NCBI RefSeq assembly: GCF_003351145.1
Contig: NZ_QQSV01000002.1
Location: forward strand, 310,001 to 374,000
DNA length: 64,000 bases
Reading direction: 5' to 3'
From: Meiothermus sp. QL-1
GTDB taxonomy: Bacteria > Deinococcota > Deinococci > Deinococcales > Thermaceae
Positions within the stretch are counted from its first letter, which is position 1; the number at the start of each line of letters is the position of its first letter. The position numbers and the translations under genes were made by a program. Of the stretch, positions 8,608 through 17,290 are shown in pieces. The notes below the pieces were generated by a model, which saw only the letters and a list, made by a program, of their open reading frames with translations, did no database searches and was not told the DNA's origin.

Positions 8608-9704
8608 GGTTTGTAGTCGAAGATGGTTCTGTAGGGCAAGAATGGAGTTAATGTGCCAGTGAGCTGGCCATTATAATCTACAAGAAAGCTTCGGTAAACA
8701 AAGCCAGCTCCTATGAGCCCTGCTAGTGCAAGTCCAACCCAAAATGTTTTTCCGGCTTTTTTCGTGTGATCTAACTCTCTGATTAGAACAAGAGGCACCA
8801 CGAAAGTCATAAGTTCTAGCAACCTAAGTCCAGCATATGAAACCAGGGCTAGTCCTTGGAAGATTAAGGAAGGTAAGACAACCAGCGTAAACGTTCTTAT
8901 GACAGGCGTGAATGTTGTTTTTGTTTTATTCACCACCGCGATAAGAAAGAGCACCCAGATCAGGAGGATTATTCCTGTTCTAGAAAGACCAGAATAGGCG
9001 TAGGGGCTTTCATAATCGGAGTATAGCGTAATTTTTGACTCAAAATAGTCCCATCTTGTCAATAACAGTAAAGACGTTATAGTAGTGAATCCTAGCAATA
9101 TTACAATTAGGCGAGGTAGTTTTGGGCTTGCTCTTAGTATTTCTCCCAATAAAATTAGTCCTAGTACAAGGGCGATAGAGTAGTGAAAAAGCAAACTGAC
9201 TGTGCCTAAAAAGCCGAAGAGTGCCCAGTTGCCTCTCCTAAGCGCTTGCCATGCAAGTAGAGTAAGCGCCAAGGCCAGTCCAGCGCGTACAGCATTCATG
9301 CCGTATTGATATATGAGCAAAGGAATAAAGTACAGAAATGCGAACTTTATTTCTAATTTGTCGGCTCGAACTATGAATCCCAAAACAAGGAGAATAAAAA
9401 TCAGCCCTATGAACCTTAGGGCCCAAATCTCAGAACCAGTAATCCAAAGCGAGATTTTCGATAGGGTCACGAATCCAGGCTCAAGACCACTCAAAAGTTC
9501 ACTTTCTTGACCTTCCAGGATACTCTTTAAGATGTTCTCATAAATTCCGTATGTGTCTGTCCCGCTGTAGCGAAAGACTATTATCAGCCCGATAAACAGA
9601 ATTGGCAATGAGAAAACAACCCGGTTGACCAGCACTCTCAACTGCCAGAGGGCTATCGATAAGTAAGAGGTAGCTAGGCCTAGAATGTATACATCCACGG
9701 TCAA
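8604..9704 (-). CDS. EpsG/Wzy-like polysaccharide polymerase (membrane protein)
   Basis: A 366-residue integral membrane protein with about ten helices. The segment FRYSGTDTYGIYENI near residue 45 and YQYGMNAVRAGLALALTLLA near 135-155 match the EpsG family, whose members polymerise exopolysaccharide repeat units at the periplasmic face. I prefer TTG 9704, which overlaps the upstream stop as TTGA and has AAGAAGG five bases before it; a longer reading from TTG 9725 adds seven lysine-rich residues and would overlap the upstream gene by 25 bases. Low GC and weak sequence conservation are usual for Wzy-type genes. Confidence 0.75.
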   Translation of the reverse strand: MTVDVYILGLATSYLSIALWQLRVLVNRVVFSLPILFIGLIIVFRYSGTDTYGIYENILKSILEGQESELLSGLEPGFVTLSKISLWITGSEIWALRFIGLIFILLVLGFIVRADKLEIKFAFLYFIPLLIYQYGMNAVRAGLALALTLLAWQALRRGNWALFGFLGTVSLLFHYSIALVLGLILLGEILRASPKLPRLIVILLGFTTITSLLLLTRWDYFESKITLYSDYESPYAYSGLSRTGIILLIWVLFLIAVVNKTKTTFTPVIRTFTLVVLPSLIFQGLALVSYAGLRLLELMTFVVPLVLIRELDHTKKAGKTFWVGLALAGLIGAGFVYRSFLVDYNGQLTGTLTPFLPYRTIFDYKP

Positions 9705-10648
9705 TTTACCTTCTTTTTTAGCCAATCTTCGTAAGATATTAAGTTCTTCCTAAACCCTAAGAGGGCGGCAGAAATCCAAAATTTCCACTCCTTAACGTTG
9801 CGCTTTTTAAGAAGAAACAAAAGAGAATACCTAGCCAATTCTAGCAACACAAGTAAAGGTATGTTGACTCCACCATAGGTTCTTATTAAGTAACCTCGAT
9901 TTCGATAGGTATAAAAGTTTTTCAGCGGGCTTTTGGTATGTACGGCAATAAGTCGCTTTCCAATCATCGGATGTTGTTCGGATAGTCCACCAGGATGAAA
10001 AACTCTGCAGTTGGTAGTAGTACCAAAGCGTAAATATCTTGATCGTTTCATTCGCATAAAGTAGTCATTCTCGTCACCTCGAATAAACAGAACCGGATTG
10101 GGTAGACCTATCACCTCTACCACTTTTTTGCTTATCAAAATACCGTTCCAAAGATGAAGTTGGTTTGGTACCAGATCTAGCGTCTCAAGTTCGGCAACTG
10201 TATACGCTAGGCCTTTGCTAGTGGGTAGAGGAAAGCAAAGCAGATTAGGGGTTGAAATGTCAACCAAGAGCGGTGCAACGGCATCAAGTTTATTGGTTCT
10301 TGCTACTTCTAGCAATGTAGCTAATGTGTCAGGTTCTGCTACGCAATCATCATCAGCTACCCAATACCAATCAAAGCCCATTTCATACGCCTTGTTGAGA
10401 CCGTGGTAGAAACCACCTGCGCTACCCTCATTTTTCGCTAAAGCTATTCTTGTTACCTCTGGAAAGAATCTTTCAAGCACTTTTCCTGTTTCGTCCTTAC
10501 ATGCGTTTTCAACGACTAATACCTTGTCCGGTAACCGGTTTTGACGATATATACTCTCAAGGCAAGTCCTTAGGAGATCTTCTCTGTTGTGAGTAACCAC
10601 AATGGCGCAGACTTTTTCCCTACTTTCTACAGTATTCTGATTAGGCAT
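9701..10648 (-). CDS. Glycosyltransferase family 2, galactofuranosyltransferase-like
   Basis: The 315-residue enzyme has the GT-A start CAIVVTHNREDLLRTCLES, the catalytic WYWVADDDC motif (about 95-103), and FIRGDENDYFMRMKRS near 190-205 followed by VFHPGG, the pattern of rhamnosyl/galactofuranosyl transferases. Its place directly downstream of UDP-galactopyranose mutase makes UDP-galactofuranose the likely donor; that assignment is inference. A weak amphipathic C-terminal region may hold it to the membrane. The gene is strongly AT-rich for this chromosome. Confidence 0.78.
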   Translation of the reverse strand: MPNQNTVESREKVCAIVVTHNREDLLRTCLESIYRQNRLPDKVLVVENACKDETGKVLERFFPEVTRIALAKNEGSAGGFYHGLNKAYEMGFDWYWVADDDCVAEPDTLATLLEVARTNKLDAVAPLLVDISTPNLLCFPLPTSKGLAYTVAELETLDLVPNQLHLWNGILISKKVVEVIGLPNPVLFIRGDENDYFMRMKRSRYLRFGTTTNCRVFHPGGLSEQHPMIGKRLIAVHTKSPLKNFYTYRNRGYLIRTYGGVNIPLLVLLELARYSLLFLLKKRNVKEWKFWISAALLGFRKNLISYEDWLKKKVN

Positions 10649-10680
10649 ACACCAAATCCTCCACGAAGTGGGCGATTGAC

Positions 10681-11802
10681 TTAGAGTTTCGAAATTTCCC
10701 CGAATAGCATAAGGGCCCTTCCTACAGCTTGATCCATATTATAGTATTTGTAGTCAGCTAGTCGGCCCGCGAAAAACACTCTCCTGCCAAGATTTTGTGT
10801 TTCTTTCTTGTATAACTCGTAGAGTATCCGATTTTCTTCTTTAGGTATGGGGTAATACGGTATGGTCTTACCGGGTATGTGGGCTTGTGGGTACTCAATT
10901 GCAACTGTAGTCCCATGATGTTTCTGTCCGGTGAGATGCTTAAATTCCGTAATACGCGTGTAGTTGTGCTCGCTTGGGTAGTTAACCTGGCCAACCTTCT
11001 GAAATCTAGCAAGCGTTTTGTATTCGAATTCAAATCTCAGACTGCGATATGGAAGCGGGCCATATGTGTAGTCGAAGAAAGCATCGATGGGTCCGGTGTA
11101 AATCATTCGATTGAAATGGACTTCATTTTCAACCTCTCGAAAATCCGTGTTCAGCAGCACCTTTATGTTTTTGTGAGCTAGCATTCGCTGGAACATAACC
11201 GTATAGCCGTGCTTGGGCATGCCTTGATAGGTGTCCTGGAAGTACCGGTCATCGCGAGAAATGTAAACCGGCACGCGGCCTGTGACGCTTGGGTCTAGTT
11301 CCTCAGGCTTGAGTTCCCATTGCTTGAGGGTGTAGCCGTAGAATATGTTCTTGTAAATGTAGTCGGCTAGAAAACGCAGCTCTTTGTCCTCGGCCTCCCG
11401 AAGCCTGAGGATGGGTACCTTGACACCGAAGCCGTAGGTGCATATTAGTTTTTCCTCCAAGCGCTCGGCATACTTTGGAGGGAATAGGGCATAGAGCGAA
11501 TTTAAGTTGAAAGGAACTGGAACTAGTTTGCCTTCTACTGAAGCCAACACGCGGTGGTGGTACGGGCGCCACTCGGTAAACTGCGAGAGGTAGTCCCATA
11601 CCTTGCGGCTGTTGGTGTGGAATATGTGGGGGCCGTACTTGTGGACGAGCACCCCGTGCTCGTCGTAGTAGTCGTAGGCATTGCCCCCTATATGGTCCCG
11701 CACATCCACTACCAAAACTTTTTGGTCGAGCTGGGAGGCAATCCGCTCTGCCAGCACAGCCCCGGTGAATCCTGCACCTACGATTAGCCAGTCAAACTTC
11801 AT
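10681..11802 (-). CDS. glf: UDP-galactopyranose mutase
   Basis: This 373-residue flavoenzyme interconverts UDP-galactopyranose and UDP-galactofuranose. The FAD-binding start MKFDWLIVGAGFTGAVLAE, the RDHIGGNAYD segment (about 37-46), KYGPHIFHTN and the C-terminal GRLADYKYYNMDQAVGRAL are hallmark UGM motifs. ATG 11802 overlaps the flippase stop as ATGA; a longer reading begins inside the flippase gene and is rejected. Its presence predicts a galactofuranose-containing surface glycan. Confidence 0.95.
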   Translation of the reverse strand: MKFDWLIVGAGFTGAVLAERIASQLDQKVLVVDVRDHIGGNAYDYYDEHGVLVHKYGPHIFHTNSRKVWDYLSQFTEWRPYHHRVLASVEGKLVPVPFNLNSLYALFPPKYAERLEEKLICTYGFGVKVPILRLREAEDKELRFLADYIYKNIFYGYTLKQWELKPEELDPSVTGRVPVYISRDDRYFQDTYQGMPKHGYTVMFQRMLAHKNIKVLLNTDFREVENEVHFNRMIYTGPIDAFFDYTYGPLPYRSLRFEFEYKTLARFQKVGQVNYPSEHNYTRITEFKHLTGQKHHGTTVAIEYPQAHIPGKTIPYYPIPKEENRILYELYKKETQNLGRRVFFAGRLADYKYYNMDQAVGRALMLFGEISKL

Positions 11803-13094
11803 GCTTGGATCCTTTTTTGAATCTGCCAGGGGGTTTTGCCTTGGCGCCACAGGTAAAACCACATAGCCCCTGTAACGAAAGCCTCTACCAGCACCACAGC
11901 ATAGGCCATGCCATAGTGGGCTAAGCGGGGTACCAATACCAGGGCAAGCCCCAGGTTGAGGAACCCCGCCCATAAGATTACACCATTGAAAGGGCGGTCG
12001 AGTCCCAAGGCCAGCATCCACTGAATGCCAAGGGCGTTGCTGAGCGCAATCATGGGTAACAGAAGGGCCAGGATGCGCATGATCGAGGTGGCAGCCTGGT
12101 ACTCGTGGCCCAGCAGCAGGTGTACGATCCAGGGGGCCAGCCCCACAACCAGCAACGCCCCTAGAGCGCCGCCGAGGCCCATAGCAATAACTATCCTGCC
12201 TGCCAGGTGGGCAGCGGCTTGGGGGGAGTGCTGGACCAGGTAGCTCAGTTTAGGGAAAAAAGTTCGGTTGATGGGCTCTAGAAGGCCAAGCAGGGCCTTG
12301 GTCAGGCGCTCTGCCCCTGCGTAGTAGGCGACCAGGTGGGGTGGTGCGAAAAGGCCTAAGATGAAGACGTTGCCCACGGTGTATAGGCTGACTGCGGCGC
12401 GAAAGAAAAACATGCTCCAACCTAACTGGAAGGCCTCTTTGGAGAGCGGAACATTAGGCCAGCGAAAGCCCACCTTCTTGTAGGCCAGCCAGAGGGTCAG
12501 GATGCTACTTAGGCTCGAGGCCAGCCCCTGCAGGAACAACACCTTCCAAGCATCCGAAGGGGATTGCACCAGGAGCAGGATGAAGAGGGCCGCTATTGTC
12601 TTTGTGGCCACTTCAATCCCCGCCACCAGCCGTAGGCGCTCCAGGCCCTGGAAAAACCAGTTGGGGCTAAAGCCTAAGGCTATAGCCCAGAATACCCCGG
12701 ACCAAAGAAGCAAAGGGTCCTGGCTCAGGTTTTCCACCCAAGGGGCGATGAGGAGTGTGAGCCCTGCAGCCCCTACGGAAAGGAGGATTTTCGCTCCTGT
12801 CACTCCTGCGAGGATTTCGGCCAGCCTGTCCCGGTGCTCGCGATGCCGGGCTACCTCCCGTGTGGCCGAGAGGGCAAAGCCGTACTCTACCAGCAGGGAA
12901 AGGTACTGGGCGTAAGACTGGACGATGGCCAGAAGCCCCCACCCTCCCGGCCCCAGCACCCGGGCCAGGAATGGTAGCAGAATGAGCGGCAGGAGGTAGT
13001 TGGCAAACTGAACCCCATAAAGCGCCAGCAGGTTTTGCGCCGTGCGGCCCTGAAGAAGCCGGGTGAGTCGGGCCAGCGCGCTCATTGCGGGCAT
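11799..13094 (-). CDS. Wzx-type polysaccharide flippase
   Basis: The 431-residue protein has about twelve membrane helices and the MATE/PST-family N-terminus (LYGVQFANYLLPLILLPFLA, then GPGGWGLLAIVQSYAQY), as in Wzx translocases that flip lipid-linked repeat units across the inner membrane. It lies 37 bases downstream of the HEPN gene and overlaps glf by ATGA. Two starts are possible: ATG 13094 or ATG 13085; neither has a clear ribosome binding site. Together with the Wzy-like polymerase and WbaP enzyme it completes a Wzx/Wzy-type pathway. Confidence 0.85.
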   Translation of the reverse strand: MPAMSALARLTRLLQGRTAQNLLALYGVQFANYLLPLILLPFLARVLGPGGWGLLAIVQSYAQYLSLLVEYGFALSATREVARHREHRDRLAEILAGVTGAKILLSVGAAGLTLLIAPWVENLSQDPLLLWSGVFWAIALGFSPNWFFQGLERLRLVAGIEVATKTIAALFILLLVQSPSDAWKVLFLQGLASSLSSILTLWLAYKKVGFRWPNVPLSKEAFQLGWSMFFFRAAVSLYTVGNVFILGLFAPPHLVAYYAGAERLTKALLGLLEPINRTFFPKLSYLVQHSPQAAAHLAGRIVIAMGLGGALGALLVVGLAPWIVHLLLGHEYQAATSIMRILALLLPMIALSNALGIQWMLALGLDRPFNGVILWAGFLNLGLALVLVPRLAHYGMAYAVVLVEAFVTGAMWFYLWRQGKTPWQIQKRIQA

Positions 13095-13131
13095 GTGCAG
13101 ATGGCCTGGGCTGGTTTTTCGCCTTCAGGGC

Positions 13132-13551
13132 TCATGGGGCCACCTCGCCAAGCCAGCGCGCGGCCAATTGCAGGATCTGCCCAGCCTGGGCCAGCGCGGT
13201 TTGGGCCTCGCTTTGGGTGTAGGCCTCGGCGGGGGTGAGCTCGGCCAGAGCATCGGGATAGCGGGTGGGTATGTAGAGCTTGTCCAGGGCCAGGGCGTAG
13301 TCCAGCAAGGGATCAAAAGCGCTCTTAGCGGCCTCGGGCATCTCCCGGATCAAGCGGCCCAGGGAGTGTCCCCAGGGGTCAGCATCCTGGGCTAGCCAGA
13401 CGGCCTTCAGGGCTTTTTCCCCCGCTTGTTGGGCGAAGAAGGCGGCCTGGGCGTACTTGCCTGCCGAGGCCAGCGCATGGCCGGCCTCCAGGTCATCCTC
13501 GGCTTGCCGCAGCCAGCGCAGGGCCTCACGCCGCTGTTTTTCCGCGCTCAT
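13132..13551 (-). CDS. HEPN domain protein (partner of MNT nucleotidyltransferase)
   Basis: A 139-residue all-helical protein with the HEPN pattern WLRQAEDDLEAG, YAQAAFFAQQAGEKALKA and LYIPTRYPDA. HEPN proteins pair with minimal nucleotidyltransferases as toxin-antitoxin or nucleotide-modifying modules. The Rx4HxY RNase motif of HepT toxins is not visible, so RNase toxicity should not be assumed. The gene overlaps the MNT gene by 26 bases and lacks its own ribosome binding site, so it is translationally coupled to it. Confidence 0.8.
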   Translation of the reverse strand: MSAEKQRREALRWLRQAEDDLEAGHALASAGKYAQAAFFAQQAGEKALKAVWLAQDADPWGHSLGRLIREMPEAAKSAFDPLLDYALALDKLYIPTRYPDALAELTPAEAYTQSEAQTALAQAGQILQLAARWLGEVAP

Positions 13552-13834
13552 ACAGGAGTTTGGCCTCCTCTATTACGCTTCGCAGGAAGGGTAGGTGGCG
13601 GCGCGCTTCAAACTCGGCAGGCGTCAGCACCACCGGCTCCACCACCCAGGGCAGCTCGCGCAGGGCCAGGAGTACTTGGCCGATGCGCTCCAGGGGCGGT
13701 AGGGGGGTCTCCCAGAGCACCAGGAGGTCGACATCGGAGCGCCGGGTGGCGGTGCCCCGGGCATGGGAGCCAAAAAGGTAGATTCGCTCGACCCCTAAAG
13801 GGACCAAGCGTCGGACGAGCGCAGCCCACTCCAC
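13526..13834 (-). CDS. Minimal nucleotidyltransferase (MNT domain)
   Basis: The 102-residue protein carries the pol-beta-type nucleotidyltransferase signature GSHARGTATRRSDVDLLV (about 22-39) with the paired DVD aspartates, and matches the family length of about 100 residues. In MntA/HepT systems this protein AMPylates its HEPN partner. The start is GTG; an ATG at 13844 is in another frame. It is the first gene of a two-gene unit with HEPN and is divergent from rmlC, 63 bases away. Confidence 0.82.
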   Translation of the reverse strand: MEWAALVRRLVPLGVERIYLFGSHARGTATRRSDVDLLVLWETPLPPLERIGQVLLALRELPWVVEPVVLTPAEFEARRHLPFLRSVIEEAKLLYERGKTAA

Positions 13835-13897
13835 CAGGGAGCATTCTACATGCCAAGGGCAGGGGGCGTCGGGTATATTTGGGCAGTTGGAGGTGGT

Positions 13898-14476
13898 ATG
13901 CCCTTCCGGTTTGAACCCCTAGCCATACCCGAGGTGATCCTGGTCGAGGCCCGGGCCTTTCCCGATGATCGGGGTTTCTTTATGGAGACCTTCAAGCAGT
14001 CGGAGTTTGCCCGGGGGGGTATTGCGCGCCAGTTCGTGCAGGATAACTTCTCCTACTCGCGGAGGGGCACTGTGCGGGGCCTGCACTACCAGATGAACCC
14101 CGCCGCACAGGGCAAGCTGGTGGCCTGTCTGAAGGGGGAGATCTACGACGTGGCGGTGGACCTGCGCCGGGGCTCGCCCACCTACGGTAAGTGGGTGAGC
14201 GCTGTCTTGAGCGCTGAGAACCGCCGGATGCTCTGGGTGCCGGAGGGGTTTGCCCACGGCTTCCAGGCCCTGTCGGAAGGGGTGATGGTCTGGTACAAGG
14301 TGACCGCCGAGTACAGCCCCAGCACCGAGCGGGGCATCCGCTGGGACGACCCTGCTTTGGGCATTGAGTGGCCCCTGCCCAAGGAAGCCCTGCTCTCGCC
14401 CAAGGACGCGGTGCTGCCCACCCTGGCCGAGCTTTCCGAGGCCGACAACAACTTCGTCTACGAGGTGCGGGTATGA
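13898..14476 (+). CDS. rfbC: dTDP-4-dehydrorhamnose 3,5-epimerase
   Basis: This 192-residue cupin enzyme performs the third step of dTDP-L-rhamnose synthesis. Key segments are DDRGFFMETF, QDNFSYSRRGTVRGLHYQ (catalytic His in LHYQ), GEIYDVAVDLR and PEGFAHGFQALSE. ATG 13898 follows GGAGGTGGT and fits the family N-terminus; a 16-residue longer reading is rejected. TATATT at 13874-13879 is a possible -10. The stop overlaps the next start as ATGA. It begins a plus-strand rhamnose and glycosyltransferase unit. Confidence 0.93.
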   Translation: MPFRFEPLAIPEVILVEARAFPDDRGFFMETFKQSEFARGGIARQFVQDNFSYSRRGTVRGLHYQMNPAAQGKLVACLKGEIYDVAVDLRRGSPTYGKWVSAVLSAENRRMLWVPEGFAHGFQALSEGVMVWYKVTAEYSPSTERGIRWDDPALGIEWPLPKEALLSPKDAVLPTLAELSEADNNFVYEVRV

Positions 14477-15492
14477 GGACGGTTCTGCTGACCGGGGCTG
14501 GGGGGTATATCGGGAGCGTGCTCACCGAGATGCTTCTGGAGGCGGGCTACCGGGTGCGGGCACTGGACCGGTTCTTTTTTGGGCCCACCCTGGCCCACCT
14601 GGAGGGGCACCCTCACCTCGAGCTCATCCGGGCCGATGTGCGGGACTGCGACCCCAAGGTGCTGGAGGGGGTTTGGGCGGTGCTCGACCTGGCTGCCCTT
14701 TCCAACGACCCCGCCGGAGAGCTGGACCCTGCTGCCACCTTGGCCATCAACCACCAGGGGCGGGCCCGCATGGCCCGGCTGGCCAAGGAGCGGGGGGTGG
14801 AGCGGTACGTGCTGGCCTCCTCCTGCAGCGTCTACGGCTTCCAGGATGGGGTGCTGGACGAGACCTCGCCCACCAACCCCCTTACCACCTACGCCGAGGC
14901 CAACCTCAGGGCTGAGGAGTCCAACCTGCCCCTGGCCGACGATGCCTTCTGCGTGACCGCGCTGCGCCAGGCCACGGTATACGGGCTTTCGCCCCGGATG
15001 CGCTTCGACCTGGCCATCAACGGGATGACCCTGGGGCTATGGCGCGATGGTAGGATACCCCTTCTGCGCGATGGCACCCAGTGGCGGCCCTTTGTGCATG
15101 TGCGGGACACAGCGCGGGCTTTTCTATTGGTGCTCGAGGCCCCCAGGGAGAAGGTCAACGGTCAGATCTTCAACGTGGGTTCGGACGAGCAGAACTACCA
15201 GATCATGCCCCTGGCCCAGCAGATCGCCGAGGCCCTGGGCAAGCCCTTCGCCTTCGAGTGGTACGGCCTGCCCGATCACCGGTCGTACCGGGTGAGCTTT
15301 GCCAAGATTCGCCAGACTCTGGGCTACGCGCCCCGGTTCACCCCTGCCGACGCCGCGCGGGAGATTGCTGCGGCTTTGGAGGCGGGCAGGGTGGTCCCCG
15401 ACGACCGCACCATTACCCTCAAGTGGTACAAGAACCTTCTGGAGTGGCAGCGGATTGTTCGCGAGGTGGAGCTGGATGGGCGCATCCTCTAG
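14473..15492 (+). CDS. NAD-dependent epimerase/dehydratase (extended SDR)
   Basis: The 339-residue protein has the Rossmann motif LLTGAGGYIGSV (5-16), the serine region ASSCSVYG (about 115-122) and the active-site tyrosine in TTYAEANLRAEE. The lysine of the usual YxxxK is replaced by Asn (YAEAN), which is unusual. It lacks the TDEVYG motif of RmlB, so I do not assign it as dTDP-glucose dehydratase. Sitting between rmlC and rmlD, it probably makes or modifies another nucleotide sugar for the glycan. Start overlaps rmlC by ATGA. Confidence 0.8.
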   Translation: MRTVLLTGAGGYIGSVLTEMLLEAGYRVRALDRFFFGPTLAHLEGHPHLELIRADVRDCDPKVLEGVWAVLDLAALSNDPAGELDPAATLAINHQGRARMARLAKERGVERYVLASSCSVYGFQDGVLDETSPTNPLTTYAEANLRAEESNLPLADDAFCVTALRQATVYGLSPRMRFDLAINGMTLGLWRDGRIPLLRDGTQWRPFVHVRDTARAFLLVLEAPREKVNGQIFNVGSDEQNYQIMPLAQQIAEALGKPFAFEWYGLPDHRSYRVSFAKIRQTLGYAPRFTPADAAREIAAALEAGRVVPDDRTITLKWYKNLLEWQRIVREVELDGRIL

Positions 15493-16345
15493 GGTGGCGG
15501 TGATTGGGGCCCGGGGTCAGCTCGGCAGCGATCTGGTGCGGGTGCTGGGGGGGCATTATGAGGTGGTGGGCTTTGCCCACGAGGACCTCGAGGTGGCCGA
15601 CCCCGCCTCGGTGAAGCAGGCCCTGGGGGGCCAGGCCTGGAGGGCAATCATCAACACCGCTGCTTTGCACAAGGTGGAGACCTGCGAGGCTGAGCCCGAG
15701 CGCAGCTTCCGCGTCAACGCCCTGGGGGCGCTATATGTGGCCCAGGTAGCCAGGGCCTGCGGGGCCAAGTACGTCTACATCAGCACCGACTACGTCTTCG
15801 ACGGGGCCAAAGGAGCCCCCTACCTGGAGTCGGACTGCCCCCGTCCCCTCAACATCTACGGGGCCTCCAAGGTGGCGGGGGAGCAGCTGGCCCTGCAGAC
15901 CCTGGAGGATGCCCTGGTGCTGCGGATCTCCAGCGTGTTTGGCCGGGCTGGGGCCAGCGGCAAGGGGGGCAACTTCATCGAGACCATCTTGCAGAAGGCC
16001 CGCGCAGGGGGGCCCTTGCGGGTGGTAGCCGACCAGTACATGAGCCCAAGCTATACCCTGGACGTGGCCCGGCTCCTGCTGGACCTCTTGCAGAAGGATG
16101 TGCGGGGCATCGTCCACGGGGCCAACCGGGGGGTCTGCACCTGGCACGCCCTGGCCCAGGAGGCGGTGCGGCTGTGCGGGCTGGCGGTTCCGGTGGAGCC
16201 CATCCCTGCCAGCGCCTTCCCCTCCCCGGTCCGGCGCCCGCCCTACTCGGCCCTCGGCAGCGAGCGGCTTTCGGCCCTGGGCCTGGAGCCCCGTCCCTGG
16301 ACCGAGGCTTTGCGCGACTACCTGCGGGAAAAAGGGCATATCTAG
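15476..16345 (+). CDS. rfbD: dTDP-4-dehydrorhamnose reductase
   Basis: This 289-residue SDR reduces dTDP-4-keto-rhamnose to dTDP-L-rhamnose. It shows VAVIGARGQLGSDLVRVL, NTAALHKVETCE, YISTDYVFDG (catalytic Thr) and the YGASKVAGE motif with the expected YxxxK. ATG 15476 has GAGGTGGAG five bases before it and overlaps the epimerase by 17 bases; GTG 15494, just after the epimerase stop, is the alternative. The downstream GT2 gene starts three bases after its stop. Confidence 0.92.
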   Translation: MGASSRVAVIGARGQLGSDLVRVLGGHYEVVGFAHEDLEVADPASVKQALGGQAWRAIINTAALHKVETCEAEPERSFRVNALGALYVAQVARACGAKYVYISTDYVFDGAKGAPYLESDCPRPLNIYGASKVAGEQLALQTLEDALVLRISSVFGRAGASGKGGNFIETILQKARAGGPLRVVADQYMSPSYTLDVARLLLDLLQKDVRGIVHGANRGVCTWHALAQEAVRLCGLAVPVEPIPASAFPSPVRRPPYSALGSERLSALGLEPRPWTEALRDYLREKGHI

Positions 16346-16348
16346 GGT

Positions 16349-17170
16349 ATGCGGGCCCTATCCATTGTGGTGGTCAGCCACAACGCCAAGGCGGTGCTGC
16401 TGGCGTGCCTGGGAAGGCTCTGGCAGCACTACCCCGAGGCCGAGGTAATCGTGGTGGACTCGGGGTCCTCCGACGGCAGTGCCGAGGCGGTGCAGGAGGG
16501 TTTCCCCCAGTACCGCCTGATTCGAAGCCAGAACCGGGGCTACCCGGCGGCGGTGAACCAGGGGCTTGCGGCCTGTACGCGCGACTACCTGGTGCAGATG
16601 AACAGCGACGTGTACCTGGAGGCGGGGGACCTCGAGGCCCTCTGGCAGGCGGCCCGGGCCGAGCCCAAAGCAGCGCTGGTAGGCCCTACCCTGGTCACGC
16701 CGCAGGGGCGGCTGCAGTCCTTTGGGCCCCTCTACGCGCCCTACTACTGGAACCTGCGGGCACCCCGGGCGGTGGCCTGGATCTCGGGGGCCCTCACCCT
16801 GATGCCCCGCGCAGCCTACGAGGCGGTGGGGGGCATGGACGAGCGCTTTTTCTTCTACAACGACGACCTCGAGTGGTGCGCCCGCGCGCGCCGCAAGGGT
16901 TGGCGGGTGCTTTTGGTGCCCCGCCGGGTGCTGCACCTTGGGGGGAGCTCCACGCCCAAGGACCCCCGCTTCCTGGCCGAGGGGTACCGGGGGGGGCTGC
17001 TGTTTAGCCGGGACTACTTTCCCGCCCTGCACGGCCTGCACAGAAAAGTGGTCTGGCTCGAGGCCCACCTGCGCATCCGGCTCGACCCCGACCCCATCCG
17101 TAAGGCAGGCTACGGCCTGATTTTGAACAAGATAAACGAGGGCGATTTGGACACGCCTTTCCTACCCTAG
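16349..17170 (+). CDS. Glycosyltransferase family 2 (rhamnosyltransferase-like)
   Basis: The 273-residue GT-A enzyme begins LSIVVVSHNAKAVLLACL, with VIVVDSGSSDGS (about 33-44) and the DxD-like MNSDVYLEAGDLEAL; later GGMDERFFFYNDDLEWCARA (about 160-180) and VLHLGG match WbbL-type rhamnosyltransferases. As the last gene of the rmlC-SDR-rmlD unit it probably uses dTDP-rhamnose, which is inference. It is convergent with rmlA across 120 bases. Confidence 0.83.
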   Translation: MRALSIVVVSHNAKAVLLACLGRLWQHYPEAEVIVVDSGSSDGSAEAVQEGFPQYRLIRSQNRGYPAAVNQGLAACTRDYLVQMNSDVYLEAGDLEALWQAARAEPKAALVGPTLVTPQGRLQSFGPLYAPYYWNLRAPRAVAWISGALTLMPRAAYEAVGGMDERFFFYNDDLEWCARARRKGWRVLLVPRRVLHLGGSSTPKDPRFLAEGYRGGLLFSRDYFPALHGLHRKVVWLEAHLRIRLDPDPIRKAGYGLILNKINEGDLDTPFLP

Positions 17171-17290
17171 AAGGTAGCAGGTTCAGGCCTCGGGCTTGCA
17201 AACCCGATCGTTGCGCGACACCAGCTCCGCAAAACAGGGGAGGGCAAGGCCGGTCGCTTTGGGCCAAGATACGCCCGGTGAAGGCCCGGG
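17171..17290. other. Convergent intergenic region between GT2 and rmlA
   Basis: The 120 bases hold two short inverted repeats: CTACC/GGTAG straddling the GT2 stop (17162-17177), and a 16-base imperfect dyad CGGGCTTGCAAACCCG near 17191-17206. Neither has a T-tract, so intrinsic termination is not demonstrated. No gene is seen. Confidence 0.35.

Noticed and set aside
13132-13834. Confident call of a type VII HepT/MntA toxin-antitoxin system
   Set aside because: The HEPN protein has no visible Rx4HxY motif, so only domain-level names are given.
14473-15492. SDR protein as the missing RmlB
   Set aside because: Lacks TDEVYG and YxxxK motifs of dTDP-glucose 4,6-dehydratase.
17180-17210. tRNA-like stem near CGGGCTTGCAAACCCG
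   Set aside because: No acceptor stem, D-arm or T-arm can be formed around it; length and spacing do not fit a tRNA.
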